Below, one piece after another: positions 9,289 to 18,889 of a stretch of DNA of 64,000 nucleotides. Origin of the DNA: Bradyrhizobium manausense (lineage in GTDB: Bacteria; Pseudomonadota; Alphaproteobacteria; Rhizobiales; Xanthobacteraceae). The position numbers and the translations under genes are program-made. Positions within the stretch are counted from its first letter, which is position 1, and each line of letters opens with the position of its first letter. The notes below the pieces were generated by a model that was given only the letters and a program-made list of their open reading frames with translations, made no database searches and was not told the origin of the DNA. The stretch is from the NCBI RefSeq assembly GCF_018130615.1, contig NZ_JAFCKB010000005.1:371246-435245 (forward strand), written 5' to 3'.

Positions 9289-10821
9289 TCAGTGTCCCGC
9301 CATATGCCGGCCGACCTCGGTGAGATCGGCTTCGCTGGTCCGTGCTTCATACACGAATTCGCCGTGGAACATCACCACCAGCCGATCGGACAGTTCCAGC
9401 AGTTCGTCGAGATCCTCGCTGACCAGCAACACTGCAGCGCCGCGGTTGCGCGCGGCCATGATCTCGGCATGGATCTGCGCCACCGCAGCGAAATCGAGAC
9501 CGAAGCAGGGATTGGCCGCGATCAGCACTTCGACATCGCCCGCAAGCTCGCGGGCGAGCACGGCGCGCTGGACGTTGCCACCCGAGAGCGCCGAGATCGG
9601 TGTCTCCGGAGTGCGGGTCTTGATCTTGTACTGTTCGATCTTCCTCTTGGCGTCGTCACGGAAAGCGCTGCGGTTGAGCCACCAGCCGCCGCTGGCAAAA
9701 GGTGCGCGGTCGAATTCGCGGAAGGCGATGTTGTCGGCAACGCTCATGCCACCGACGCAGGCGTTCTTCAGCGGCTCCTCCGGCAGGAGCGACATCTTGT
9801 GGCGCCGCATCTCCTCGCGGCTGGCGTGATAGGGATCGCCGGCAACGCGCACTTCGCCGCTTTCGGCTTCGCGCTGACCCGCCAAGACCTCGACCAGCTG
9901 CCGCTGGCCGTTGCCGGAGACACCGGCGATGCCGACGATCTCGCCCGCCCGCACGGTGAGGGAGACGTCATGCACGGCGATCGCGCCGGCGTCGTCAAGA
10001 GCGCGAACCTTTGCCAACTCCAGTCGTGCTTGTCCGGCTTCGCCTGTGCGCGGCGGCTGCACGGTCAATTCTTCGGCGCCGATCATGGTGCGCGCCATCG
10101 CATCCGGCGTGAGCTCCGCGACTTTGCCCGCTCCCGCGAGCTTGCCACGGCGCAGGATCGTGACCTCGTCGGCGAAGGCCATGACCTCGCGAAATTTGTG
10201 CGTGATCATCAAAATGGTCAGCTCGCCCCTGACGACCATCTCGCGGAGCATGCCCAGCACCTCGTCCGCTTCTGCCGGCGTCAACACCGACGTCGGCTCG
10301 TCCAGGATCAGGAAGCGGCGCTTCAGATAGAGCTGCTTGAGGATCTCGCACTTCTGCCGCTCGCCGGCGGAGATGTCGGACACCTTTGCGGCGAGGGGCA
10401 CATTGAAGGGCATCCGCGCCAGGAATGCCTCGAGCTCTTTCATCTCCTTCGGCCAGTTCACCACGGCCGGCACGTCGTCGCGCGCCAGCACGAGGTTTTC
10501 GGCAACCGTCATGGCCGGCACCAGCGTAAAGTGCTGATAGACCATGCCGAGGCCGAGCGCATGGGCATCCTTCGGATTGGCGATCGCCTGTTCGCGGCCG
10601 CCGATGAGGATGTCGCCCTCGGTCGCATGGTAGTAACCCATGATGCATTTGACGAGGGTCGACTTGCCGGCACCGTTCTCGCCGAGCAGTGCGTGGAATG
10701 AGCCCGGCCGCACCTTCAGCTCGACGTTATCCAGCGCCAGGAAATCGCCGAAGCGCATCGTCATGGCAATGGCGTCGACGCCGAAGGCGCCGACAAGCGG
10801 TGGCGGCTCGCCGATGATCAC
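9289..10821 (-). CDS. ABC transporter ATP-binding protein, duplicated-domain nucleoside type (second system)
   Basis: This 510-aa protein has two ATP-binding domains. The first has Walker [10 protein letters not shown] (47-55), an ISAGERQK signature and [11 protein letters not shown] as Walker B. The second keeps ALSGGN but has GNGQRQ and ANPCFGLD in place of the Walker motifs. The GTG start overlaps the stop of the preceding hydrolase gene as GTGA, so translation is coupled. It energises the permease pair encoded upstream in the same operon. Sequence identity with the first system's ATPase is moderate, so the two importers probably differ in ligand. Confidence 0.88.
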   Translation of the reverse strand: MIIGEPPPLVGAFGVDAIAMTMRFGDFLALDNVELKVRPGSFHALLGENGAGKSTLVKCIMGYYHATEGDILIGGREQAIANPKDAHALGLGMVYQHFTLVPAMTVAENLVLARDDVPAVVNWPKEMKELEAFLARMPFNVPLAAKVSDISAGERQKCEILKQLYLKRRFLILDEPTSVLTPAEADEVLGMLREMVVRGELTILMITHKFREVMAFADEVTILRRGKLAGAGKVAELTPDAMARTMIGAEELTVQPPRTGEAGQARLELAKVRALDDAGAIAVHDVSLTVRAGEIVGIAGVSGNGQRQLVEVLAGQREAESGEVRVAGDPYHASREEMRRHKMSLLPEEPLKNACVGGMSVADNIAFREFDRAPFASGGWWLNRSAFRDDAKRKIEQYKIKTRTPETPISALSGGNVQRAVLARELAGDVEVLIAANPCFGLDFAAVAQIHAEIMAARNRGAAVLLVSEDLDELLELSDRLVVMFHGEFVYEARTSEADLTEVGRHMAGH

Positions 10822-11501
10822 GAAATCGCTCCGATGAAGGCGTCCGAGGTCGAGACCGCACCGAACACGCCGCCCTGCATCTTGATCATCTTCAGCGCGT
10901 GGTCGTGGTTGCTCTTGTCCGTCGCGCCGCAGCAATCGTGCAGCAGCACACATTCGAAGCCGCGATCGTTGGCCTCACGCATGGTGGTGTGGACGCAGAC
11001 GTCGGTGGTGATGCCTGTGAGCACGATGTTCTCGATGCCGCGCACGCGCAGGATCAGTTCGAGGTCGGTGGCGCAGAAAGAACCCTTGCCGGGCTTGTCG
11101 ATGATGGGCTCTCCCGGCAGTGGTGCAAGTTCCTCGATGATGTCCCAACCGGGCTCGCCGCGCACCAGGATGCGGCCACAGGGACCGGGATCGCCGATGC
11201 CGGCGCCGATCTGGCGCGAGCGCCAGCGCTTGTTGGCTGGAAGATCGGAGAGATCAGGGCGGTGGCCTTCGCGGGTATGGATGATATGAAAACCCTGCCT
11301 GCGCATGACCGCGAGCAGCTTTTTGATCGGCTCGATCGGTGCCCGCGTCAGCGAGAGATCATAGCCCATCTTGTCGACATAGCCGCCGACGCCACAGAAA
11401 TCGGTCTGCATGTCGATGATGATCAGCGCGGTGTTTTGGGGGCGGAGGTCGCCATTGTAGGGCCAGGCGTAGGGCTCGGACTTGATATAGCGCTCGGGCA
11501 T
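10818..11501 (-). CDS. Cysteine hydrolase, isochorismatase fold; biuret/ureidoacrylate amidohydrolase-like
   Basis: This 227-aa cytoplasmic hydrolase has a visible triad. Asp30 lies in IIIDMQTDF, Lys136 in [10 protein letters not shown] and Cys169 in [11 protein letters not shown]. The spacing between the three equals, as I recall it, the Asp36-Lys142-Cys175 triad of biuret hydrolase BiuH. RutB ureidoacrylate hydrolase is the nearest alternative. Isochorismatase proper lacks the cysteine. It lies between permease and ATPase genes of a BMP-type importer, so the imported compound probably feeds an amide or ureide pathway. The start at 11501 is 11 bases after the permease stop. Confidence 0.75.
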   Translation of the reverse strand: MPERYIKSEPYAWPYNGDLRPQNTALIIIDMQTDFCGVGGYVDKMGYDLSLTRAPIEPIKKLLAVMRRQGFHIIHTREGHRPDLSDLPANKRWRSRQIGAGIGDPGPCGRILVRGEPGWDIIEELAPLPGEPIIDKPGKGSFCATDLELILRVRGIENIVLTGITTDVCVHTTMREANDRGFECVLLHDCCGATDKSNHDHALKMIKMQGGVFGAVSTSDAFIGAIS

Positions 11502-11512
11502 GATTTCACTCT

Positions 11513-12439
11513 CTAGCGGGTGATCGACAATTCGGCGGGAGCGCCGGTCAGCGTGCGCTTCGGCGAGCAGGTGATGATCATGATTGCCAGCGTCAGGATG
11601 TAGGGTGCAGCGTTGAAGAGGTGGTAGCCGGAGGTGACGCCGACCGATTGCAGTGCTGGTCCGAGTGCCGCGGCGCCGCCGAAGGCGAGCGAGGCCCACA
11701 GGCATAGCAGGGGATCCCAGCGCGCGAAGATCACAAGCGCGACCGCGGTGATGCCCTGGCCCGAGGAGAGACCTTCGTTCCAGCTTCCGGGATAGAATAG
11801 CGAAAGGAACGAGCCGCCGATGCCGGCAAGAAAGCCGCCGACCATGGTGGCGCGCAGGCGGATCAAGAGCACGGAGTGTCCCATCGCGCGCGCGGCGTCC
11901 GAGCTCTCGCCAGCGGTGCGGATCAGCAGGCCCCAGCGCGTGGTGCGGAAGGCCCAATAGAGGATCGGCGCGAGCGCGACGCCGATCAGAAACAGCACGT
12001 TGACGCGTAGCGCGGCGCGGACTTGCGGGATATCGCTCCACCAGCCGAAATCGATCGCGGGCAGTCGCGGCGCTGTCGGCTCGATCAGCGGCTTGCCGAG
12101 ATAGAAGGCAAGGCCGGTGCCGAACAGCATCAAGGCGATCCCGACCGCGACATCGTTGACTCGCGGCAACGAGCAGATGCCGGCATGCAATGCGCCGAGC
12201 AGCGCGCCAGTGACACCGGCGGCGAATACGCCGAGCCACGGCGATCCCGTGAGATAGGAGATACCATAGGCGCTCATCGCGCCCATCACGAGCGTGCCTT
12301 CGAGGCCGAGATTGATGCGGCCCGAACGCTCGGTGATGCATTCCCCCAGGCTCACGAACAGGAACGGTGTGGAGACACGAATGGCGCCGCCGAGCACGGC
12401 GAGCGGGACGGTCCAGAGTCCGATCGATCCGTCTGCCAT
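11513..12439 (-). CDS. ABC transporter permease, nucleoside class (second system, second permease)
   Basis: This 308-aa inner-membrane protein carries the [18 protein letters not shown] signature of the second permease in nucleoside-type importers, with about eight hydrophobic helices. Its ATG shares one base with the stop of the preceding permease gene (TGATG), which points to coupled translation of the two pore subunits. Confidence 0.87.
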   Translation of the reverse strand: MADGSIGLWTVPLAVLGGAIRVSTPFLFVSLGECITERSGRINLGLEGTLVMGAMSAYGISYLTGSPWLGVFAAGVTGALLGALHAGICSLPRVNDVAVGIALMLFGTGLAFYLGKPLIEPTAPRLPAIDFGWWSDIPQVRAALRVNVLFLIGVALAPILYWAFRTTRWGLLIRTAGESSDAARAMGHSVLLIRLRATMVGGFLAGIGGSFLSLFYPGSWNEGLSSGQGITAVALVIFARWDPLLCLWASLAFGGAAALGPALQSVGVTSGYHLFNAAPYILTLAIMIITCSPKRTLTGAPAELSITR

Positions 12440-13551
12440 CAGGATTTTCCCCTCAGGAATCCGATGCGCCCGTAGAGCGCATCGCTGGCGAGCACGAAGA
12501 CGAAGATGATGCCCTGCAGTACCAGCACAGACGCGTCGGGCAATCCGAGGCGGCGCTGCAACAGGCCGCCGCTGGCGCTGATGCCGCCGAGCAGGATCGC
12601 GACCGGAATGATGGCGAGCGGATTTTGCCGTGCGAGGAAGGCGACCAGGATGCCGGTGAAGCCGTAGCCGGCGGCGAGGTTGGCGTTGGTGCGGCCTTGC
12701 ACGGCGGCGACCTCGACCATGCCAGCAAGACCCGCAGCCCCGCCGGCGAGGAAGCAGATGGTGAGGATGAGCTTACTGACGCCGAGGCCGACGATCTTCG
12801 CGGCACGGATGTTACCGCCGGCGACGCGCGCAGCGAAGCCGAACACGGTGTGATAGATCAGGATGTAGGCGGCGATTGCGGCGATCAGGCCGAACACGAG
12901 ACCCCAATGCACGTCGGTGCCGGGAATCGAGCCGATCATGTTGGCGGCGCCGATCTCGCGGGTCGACGGTTTGTTGAGGCTGGCGGGATCCCGCATCATG
13001 CCTTCGACAAGATGATTGAGGATCGCGAGCGCAATGTAGACGAGCAAGAGGCTCGATATCGTCTCGTTGACCCCGCGATACTGCCGCAGCGCGCCCGCCA
13101 ACGTGATCCACAAGCCGCCGCCGATCACGCCGGTGATGACCATCGCAATCTGCACGAGGAGCGGCGGCATGCCTTGAAGTGCGAGTGCTGCGCCCGTTGC
13201 CGACAACGCGCCGATCAGCAGGGCACCTTCGCCGCCGATGATGACCATGCCGAGTTGCGCCGGGAGTGCTGTGCAGAGGGCGGTGAGGATCAGGGGCGCG
13301 GCTCGGGTTAGCGTGTTCTGCCAAGAGAACCAGGTGCCGAACGCGCCGTAATACATGTAGAAATAGAGGTCCAGCGGGTTCTTGCCGGACAGCATGACGA
13401 AGATGCCGAAGACCACGAGCGCGCCGGCGAGCGCTGCGCCCGGGATCAGGACGTATTCGATCGTGCCGCCGTGGCGCTGGAGGAAGCCCGGGTCGGCGGC
13501 CGGGGCAACTGCCCCGACCTCCTCGGCAGATTCCGCTGCTTCCGATGTCAC
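12439..13551 (-). CDS. ABC transporter permease, nucleoside class (second system, first permease)
   Basis: This 370-aa membrane protein begins at a GTG that overlaps the stop of the binding-protein gene as GTGA. In-frame sequence before that GTG is Arg-rich and reads like the opposite phase of the preceding gene. After about 35 soluble residues come some ten helices. [20 protein letters not shown] and [18 protein letters not shown] match the family. It pairs with the following permease. Confidence 0.87.
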   Translation of the reverse strand: MTSEAAESAEEVGAVAPAADPGFLQRHGGTIEYVLIPGAALAGALVVFGIFVMLSGKNPLDLYFYMYYGAFGTWFSWQNTLTRAAPLILTALCTALPAQLGMVIIGGEGALLIGALSATGAALALQGMPPLLVQIAMVITGVIGGGLWITLAGALRQYRGVNETISSLLLVYIALAILNHLVEGMMRDPASLNKPSTREIGAANMIGSIPGTDVHWGLVFGLIAAIAAYILIYHTVFGFAARVAGGNIRAAKIVGLGVSKLILTICFLAGGAAGLAGMVEVAAVQGRTNANLAAGYGFTGILVAFLARQNPLAIIPVAILLGGISASGGLLQRRLGLPDASVLVLQGIIFVFVLASDALYGRIGFLRGKS

Positions 13552-14660
13552 GAAGTCGCTCCGATCACGCCCTCGACGAGATAGTCCATCTTCTCGAGCT
13601 CGGGATCCTTCTGGCCGCGATCGGTGCCGGCCGCGATCACCGTCTTGCCCTTGTTGTCGACCAGCCCGCCCTTGAAGATGGCGTAGCCCTCTGCCGACAG
13701 GAATTTTGCCTTGACGTCGTCGGCATGCTTGCGCGCTTCGGCGGAGACGACTTCGCCGTAGGGCGACGTCTTGACGATCTCTTCCTTGAGGCCGCCGCGG
13801 TAGAAGTTCGGGATGCTCTCGCCGGCGGCGATCATCTTCACGAACTTCGGATAGAGCGCTTCCCAATTCCATTCCGCGCCGGTGAGGTACGCCTTTGGCG
13901 CCAGCGGCGACTGGTTGGTGTGATAGCCGCAGACGAAGGCGCCGCGGCGGGCGGCGTTCTCGACCATGGTCTTGGGGCCGTCGACGTGGCAGGTGAGAAC
14001 GTCGACGCCCTGGTCGATCAGGCTATTGGTGGCCTCGGCTTCCTTGACCGGCATCGACCAGTCGCCGGTGAAGATCACCTGTGTCGTCGCCTTCGGATTG
14101 GCGAGCCTGGCGCCGAGCGCGAAGGCGTTGATGTTGCGCAGCACCTGCGGGATCGGCTTGGCGGCGACGAAGCCGAGCTTGCCGCTCTTGGAGGTGTATC
14201 CGGCAATGATGCCCGAGATGTACTGGGCTTCGTCGATATAACCGAAATAGCTGCCTGCGTTCTTCGGGTCCTTGTCGGTCCAGAGGCCGCCGCAGTGCTC
14301 GAAGTGCAGCTTCGGGTACTTGGCGGCCATCTTGACCATATGCGGATTGTAGTAGCCGAACGAGGTCGGAAAGAGCAGGGTGGCGCCATCGAGATTGATC
14401 ATGGACTCGATCGTCTTCTCGACCGCGTCTGTCTCGGGCACCTTCTCTTCCTCGACGACCTTGAGGCCCGGAATCTTCTTCAGCGCCGCCGCGCCCTGCG
14501 CGTGCGCCTGATTGTAACCGTAGTCGTCACGCGACCCGACATAGATGAAGCCAATGGTCGTCTCGGCCGCGAAGGCCGGGCGCATGCCCGTTGCCGCACC
14601 TAGGGTGAGGGCTGCGCCGCCCTGCAAAACTTGACGTCGTGAAATCCTGCCAAAATCCAT
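13548..14660 (-). CDS. BMP-family ABC transporter substrate-binding protein, Tat-exported (second system)
   Basis: This 370-aa periplasmic binding protein starts MDFGRISRRQVLQGG, a twin-arginine signal followed by a hydrophobic stretch and FAA|ET. The first system's binding protein uses a Sec signal instead. The body has the BMP pattern: IGFIYVGSRDDYGYNQAHAQG, LFPTSFGYYNPHM and HFEHCGG. It is the first gene of a six-gene operon (binding protein, permease, permease, hydrolase, ATPase, deaminase). A Tat signal implies folding in the cytoplasm before export. Confidence 0.87.
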   Translation of the reverse strand: MDFGRISRRQVLQGGAALTLGAATGMRPAFAAETTIGFIYVGSRDDYGYNQAHAQGAAALKKIPGLKVVEEEKVPETDAVEKTIESMINLDGATLLFPTSFGYYNPHMVKMAAKYPKLHFEHCGGLWTDKDPKNAGSYFGYIDEAQYISGIIAGYTSKSGKLGFVAAKPIPQVLRNINAFALGARLANPKATTQVIFTGDWSMPVKEAEATNSLIDQGVDVLTCHVDGPKTMVENAARRGAFVCGYHTNQSPLAPKAYLTGAEWNWEALYPKFVKMIAAGESIPNFYRGGLKEEIVKTSPYGEVVSAEARKHADDVKAKFLSAEGYAIFKGGLVDNKGKTVIAAGTDRGQKDPELEKMDYLVEGVIGATS

Positions 14661-14871
14661 TGCTCGCTCCCCTTGGCGGGTTGACCGCCTTGACCTCGCG
14701 GCTGCGCCGGTCTGGCGAAGCCCGGCTAAGATGTCGCAAGCTTCGTGCCAGAGGCCATGGGGCAAGCAATTTCATGTAAGTCTTTGAAAAAACAAGAGAT
14801 ACGATTGAGGATCGGATCCTGGCCAGGAAGTTGATAGGTCATTTTATAGGCAGTATTCACTGATTGTATGC

Positions 14872-14899
14872 AAGCTGGTTAAGCAGTCTTAACCAGCTT
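14872..14899. promoter_or_regulatory. Perfect 12-bp inverted repeat with 4-base loop in a divergent promoter
   Basis: AAGCTGGTTAAG (14872-14883) and CTTAACCAGCTT (14888-14899) are exact reverse complements around CAGT. The site is 212 bp upstream of the second importer operon and 231 bp upstream of the rightward gene. No T run follows on either strand, so an operator or a hairpin leader is more likely than a terminator. An ATTGTATGCAA segment just before it may be a second regulatory half-site. Confidence 0.5.
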
Positions 14900-15130
14900 C
14901 TTGCCGGCGAAGAGATTGTGCGTCGCACCGATTCGCGCGCGGAGATCTCTATGCATGACGGAGCTGCCGCCGGCTCGAAGATCGCCCTTGGCTGGATGCG
15001 CGAGGGCAGACTGCGGTGCCCGCGCGGAGCGAGCTGGCTGCCTGCGACCGCACGTCATCGGGGTGAGATACGAATCGGACATGCTTGAAGTGGTGACCGC
15101 GATCGCCGGGTCACGAGACACCAGGCGCGT

Positions 15131-16504
15131 ATGAACAGCGATATTTCCTTGCCGTCACATCATGAAAATCGGTTTTACCAGGGCATGGTTGCGACCCTTG
15201 TCGCGAATGCTCTGCAGGCGGTCAATTTTCTCGGCGATCGGTTCCTGAGGAAGTCGCATCATTCATTGTCGGTCATCGAGGATCTCTATCGGCACGCAAT
15301 GGACAGCGCCTTTTCGGCGACCGAGGCTTTTCTCGTCACGGGCGCACCGCACGCGTCCGCTTATTACCCGCGGGATTTTGCCTGGTTTTATCCCGATGTT
15401 CTCGATCCGGAGACCATCATGGATGCGCAGGATGCGGTGCGTCGGGCCCGCCTGCTCGAAAAGAGCGTTCGCCTGTTGCTCGAGGCAGTTCGCGCCGACG
15501 TCGTCACGACGACCATCGTCCCGGCGGGGCGCGGTCGCTACCTCGGAGTGAACTATTTCTCGCGCCCCTCGGACACGCTGCTCGGCATTCTGGCCGGCCT
15601 CCAGCAGATGATCTCTGCGGAGGAACGGGCGTCGTCCTATCTGGCGATGTCGCAATGCGCGCGTGCCGGCCGCCTGTTGCTGGCCGAATATGGCGCCGAT
15701 CTGAACCGCGCGATCCTGAAGCTCGCGAGCGACCTCGAGCCGTTCGAGGCTGACGGCACCCGATATTTGCTGTGCGACGCCAGTGGGCCGCGCTCTGCGG
15801 CAACCGACACGCGCGCGGAGCGCAGACGTTTTGTCACCAATGCCTGTGTGTACACGACCTTCGTGTGGGGCGTAGAGCTAGGTGCGGTCGACGAGAGCGA
15901 GCTGAAGCGGCGGCTCGGGCGCGATCTGGCGCAGTACAAGAAGGATCTGTTCCGCGTGTTCGGCCGGGAGGGCTATATCAGGCATTCGCTGGATAGCACG
16001 GCGGGCGCGCCGGCATCTTTGGTCGCGCTGGATTTCGTCAGCGTGCATCGTGGCTTCTGGGATCTGAACGATGCGAGCGAGCGTGCGCTGTTTGCTGCTA
16101 CGACGGATCTGATCATCTCCGAGCCGCGCTTCCGCATCCCCAACACATTCCACTTCTTCGTCTCCGCCCGTAATCCGCGGAACAAGATGATCCACAAGAT
16201 TGCGGCGCCCGCTTACCAGGGACGCTCCTCCTGGCCGACCTTCAACGTCGAGTTCGCTGACCGCATGCTGGACTTCGACGAGTTCGCGGGTAGCGAGAAA
16301 TACCGCGCTTGTGCGCAAGCGATCTTGAAGGACATTCGCACCGCGACCGAGGTCCACGGTGGCTATCAGGAATTGATCTCCGAGCAGGGGCTGAAATATC
16401 GCACCTGGGCGTATCAGGGTGCGGTGGCCCACTCCTGGTTCCCGCGTTTCCTGTCGGTCTGGAGGAGGGCGTACGGAACGCCCTTGGTCCACTGGAACGA
16501 TTAA
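15131..16504 (+). CDS. Unrecognised 457-aa protein, possible (alpha/alpha)-toroid carbohydrate-active enzyme
   Basis: I do not recognise this protein with certainty. It has no signal peptide and no clear membrane helix. Motifs such as YYPRDFAWFYPDVL (about residues 77-90) and a C-terminal HGGYQELISEQGLKYRTWAY followed by AHSWFP recall six-hairpin glycosidases, where such aromatic and acidic clusters line the active cleft. That assignment is weak. It is divergent from the second importer operon across a 470-bp region holding a perfect inverted repeat. A small GC hairpin follows the stop codon. Confidence 0.7.
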   Translation: MNSDISLPSHHENRFYQGMVATLVANALQAVNFLGDRFLRKSHHSLSVIEDLYRHAMDSAFSATEAFLVTGAPHASAYYPRDFAWFYPDVLDPETIMDAQDAVRRARLLEKSVRLLLEAVRADVVTTTIVPAGRGRYLGVNYFSRPSDTLLGILAGLQQMISAEERASSYLAMSQCARAGRLLLAEYGADLNRAILKLASDLEPFEADGTRYLLCDASGPRSAATDTRAERRRFVTNACVYTTFVWGVELGAVDESELKRRLGRDLAQYKKDLFRVFGREGYIRHSLDSTAGAPASLVALDFVSVHRGFWDLNDASERALFAATTDLIISEPRFRIPNTFHFFVSARNPRNKMIHKIAAPAYQGRSSWPTFNVEFADRMLDFDEFAGSEKYRACAQAILKDIRTATEVHGGYQELISEQGLKYRTWAYQGAVAHSWFPRFLSVWRRAYGTPLVHWND

Positions 16505-16523
16505 GCCGCGATCTTCCCGCGGC
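16505..16523 (+). terminator. Short GC hairpin just after the stop codon
   Basis: GCCGCG (16505-16510) pairs with CGCGGC (16518-16523) over a 7-base loop immediately downstream of the 457-aa gene. No T tract follows, so termination is only suggested. Confidence 0.3.
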
Positions 16524-16735
16524 CGGCCGCATCGGAACGTCAGGCCGAATCCGCAGCAAGCCGTTGATCGCAGTCGAGAAGCGCCCGCTGCTTGCGACAA
16601 TAGGTCTCTGCTCGCTGTCATAATCTCGTAACCGAAGTGACACGGCGTAGCAGCACGTCTGACAAGCGCGCCTCTTAACCTGACATGCGTTGAAACAATT
16701 TCTCTGCATTCAGGAAATGAACGGAGGGGTGCACA

Positions 16736-18802
16736 ATGCTTTCAAAAACGACACGGCGTCTGCGTGACCGTACCGTGGTGACGGCCGCGATCCTGTCACT
16801 GATGGGACATGACGTTTATGCGATGGACAATGTACTCGGCGGTAGCAACAAGAATGGCGACCGCACCGAGAGCCCAATCAAACATGTGATCGTCATTCTC
16901 GGCGAAAACCGCACCTTCGACCACGTCTTCGCCACCTATGAGCCGCGGCACCCGGGCGAACGCGTCGACAATCTGCTCTCCAAGGGCATCATCACCAGGG
17001 ACGGTCAGCCCGGTCCGAATTACGCCAGGGCCACGCAGTTCTCCACTGTCGTCAACAATACCTACTCGATGAATCCGACGCCTAAGACGCCGTATAACCA
17101 CACGACCAACAAGGTGCAGACGCCCGGCACCTCCTATGCGCCGCAAACCTGCTACACCTCCGTCGATCAGGCTGCGCTCAATGGCCCGGGATGTCTCGCC
17201 ACGCTCCAACTCGCGCAGCAAGGGGATTACGGTCTGAAGCAGCAGGATTTGCCACTGCTGACGACCGGTGCGACCGGCCTGCCGGGCAATTCGCCCGACA
17301 CGCGCATCCTGGACGCCGACAACCTGCCGAACGGTCCCTATCCCCTCGTGACCCTGGCGCAGGGCGGCGAAACTCCGTCCAGCCTCTACAAGACCTATGG
17401 CGGCAGCCCGGTGCACCGCTTCTACCAGATGTGGCAGCAGCTCGACTGCGACGTCGCCAAGGCGACACATCACAATCCAAGCGGCTGCCAGGCCGATCTC
17501 TTCACCTTTGTGGAACAGAGTGTCTCGTCGGGCGGCAATGGCAATCCGACCCCGCACGCGCTGAAGGAAGGCGCCATCGCGCTCGGCTTCTATAACGTCG
17601 CCAAGGGCGATGCGCCCTATCTGACCGAGCTTGCGCGCAAATACACGCTCAACGACAACTTCCATCAGAGCGTGATGGGCGGCACTTTCGCCAATCACAT
17701 GATGATCGGCTACGCCGACGCGCTCTATTATGCCGACGACAAGGGCGATCCTGCCAAGCCCGACTACGTGCTCGTGCCTGGTTCCAACCCGCCGCAATAT
17801 GTCAACGAGATCGAAAATCCCAACCCGGCGCCTGGTACCAACAACTGGTATCTCAACGACGGTTATGGCGGCGGCAGCTATTCGAACTGCTCGGATCCCA
17901 GCCAGCCGGGCGTGGGTCCGATCGTTACCTATCTCAACGCGATCCATGTTTCGCCGCGCTGTGCGCCGAACGCCTATTATCTGCTGAACAACTACGTTCC
18001 GGCCTTTATCGGCAGCGGTGCGACTGACCCGATCAACAATGGCCCGTTCACTCTGCCGCCGGTCATCAAGCAGCGGCATATCGGCGATGCGCTGACCCAG
18101 GCCGATGTCTCCTGGGCCTATTTCGGCGAGCGCTGGAATGACTTCAAGACGGCCCCCGGAGAAGGTACTAACTTCGGCGCGCTGGACCCGGTCGCCTATC
18201 TCTACTGCAATATCTGCAACCCGTTCCTGTTCTCCGCTTCGGTCATGACCCATGCGGCGCAGCGCGATGCGCACATGAAGGACACGCTCGATCTCTATGA
18301 CGCCATCGCCAATGGCAATCTCCCCGCCGTGTCGTTCGCCAAGCCGAGCACCTTCAACGACGGTCATCCGGCCTCGTCCCGTGTCGACCTCTTCGAGGCC
18401 TTCACCAGGAAGATCGTCGATCAGGTGAAGTCCAACAAGGAGCTGTGGAAGTCGACCGCGATCGTCATCACCATGGACGAGGGCGGCGGTTACTACGACT
18501 CCGGCTATGTCCAGCCGGTCGACTTCTTCGGCGACGGCACGCGTATCCCGCTTCTCGTCGTCTCGAAATACTCGCGCGGCGGTCATGTGTCGCATGAATA
18601 TGGTGACCACGTCTCGATCACCAAGTTCATCGAACGCAACTGGCGCCTCAAGCCACTCGGGCCCAAGACGCGTGACGCCTTACCGAATCCGATTGCGTCT
18701 GACGACAATCCCTACGTTCCCGTCAATCGGCCCGCGATCGGCGATCTCTTCGGCAACTTCAACTTCGCCGATCGTCACGACGACGATAACGATCAGGACT
18801 GA
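16736..18802 (+). CDS. Secreted phosphoesterase of the phospholipase C / acid phosphatase family
   Basis: This 688-aa protein has an N-terminal export signal and the alkaline-phosphatase-like fold of bacterial phospholipase C (PF04185). HVIVILGENRTFDHVFATY near residue 45 gives the metal-binding Glu-Asn and the Thr nucleophile region. VMGGTFANHMMIGYADALYY and IVITMDEGGGYYDSG hold further metal ligands, and SHEYGDHVSITKFIE near the end supplies His and Asp. Such enzymes cleave phospholipids or phosphate monoesters outside the cytoplasm. A GGAGG site precedes the ATG. It lacks a phospholipase C C-terminal repeat domain, so a phosphatase role is possible. Confidence 0.8.
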   Translation: MLSKTTRRLRDRTVVTAAILSLMGHDVYAMDNVLGGSNKNGDRTESPIKHVIVILGENRTFDHVFATYEPRHPGERVDNLLSKGIITRDGQPGPNYARATQFSTVVNNTYSMNPTPKTPYNHTTNKVQTPGTSYAPQTCYTSVDQAALNGPGCLATLQLAQQGDYGLKQQDLPLLTTGATGLPGNSPDTRILDADNLPNGPYPLVTLAQGGETPSSLYKTYGGSPVHRFYQMWQQLDCDVAKATHHNPSGCQADLFTFVEQSVSSGGNGNPTPHALKEGAIALGFYNVAKGDAPYLTELARKYTLNDNFHQSVMGGTFANHMMIGYADALYYADDKGDPAKPDYVLVPGSNPPQYVNEIENPNPAPGTNNWYLNDGYGGGSYSNCSDPSQPGVGPIVTYLNAIHVSPRCAPNAYYLLNNYVPAFIGSGATDPINNGPFTLPPVIKQRHIGDALTQADVSWAYFGERWNDFKTAPGEGTNFGALDPVAYLYCNICNPFLFSASVMTHAAQRDAHMKDTLDLYDAIANGNLPAVSFAKPSTFNDGHPASSRVDLFEAFTRKIVDQVKSNKELWKSTAIVITMDEGGGYYDSGYVQPVDFFGDGTRIPLLVVSKYSRGGHVSHEYGDHVSITKFIERNWRLKPLGPKTRDALPNPIASDDNPYVPVNRPAIGDLFGNFNFADRHDDDNDQD

Positions 18803-18829
18803 CCGGGGCCGATAGCTTGATCAGTATGA

Positions 18830-18853
18830 CCCGGCGGCTGCCCAGCCGCCGGG
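18830..18853 (+). terminator. GC-rich 11-bp hairpin after the phosphoesterase gene
   Basis: CCCGGCGGCTG (18830-18840) and CAGCCGCCGGG (18843-18853) are exact complements separated by CC. The hairpin sits between the phosphoesterase stop and the next start. It lacks a strong T tract but is a likely transcription boundary. Confidence 0.55.
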
Positions 18854-18889
18854 CCAATCCCGTCTCAACCGTTGCAGGGAGCCATACGC

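Noticed and set aside
16796-18610. 604-codon open frame on the minus strand
   Set aside because: Antisense of the phosphoesterase, with repetitive Arg/Val/Asp composition and no motifs.
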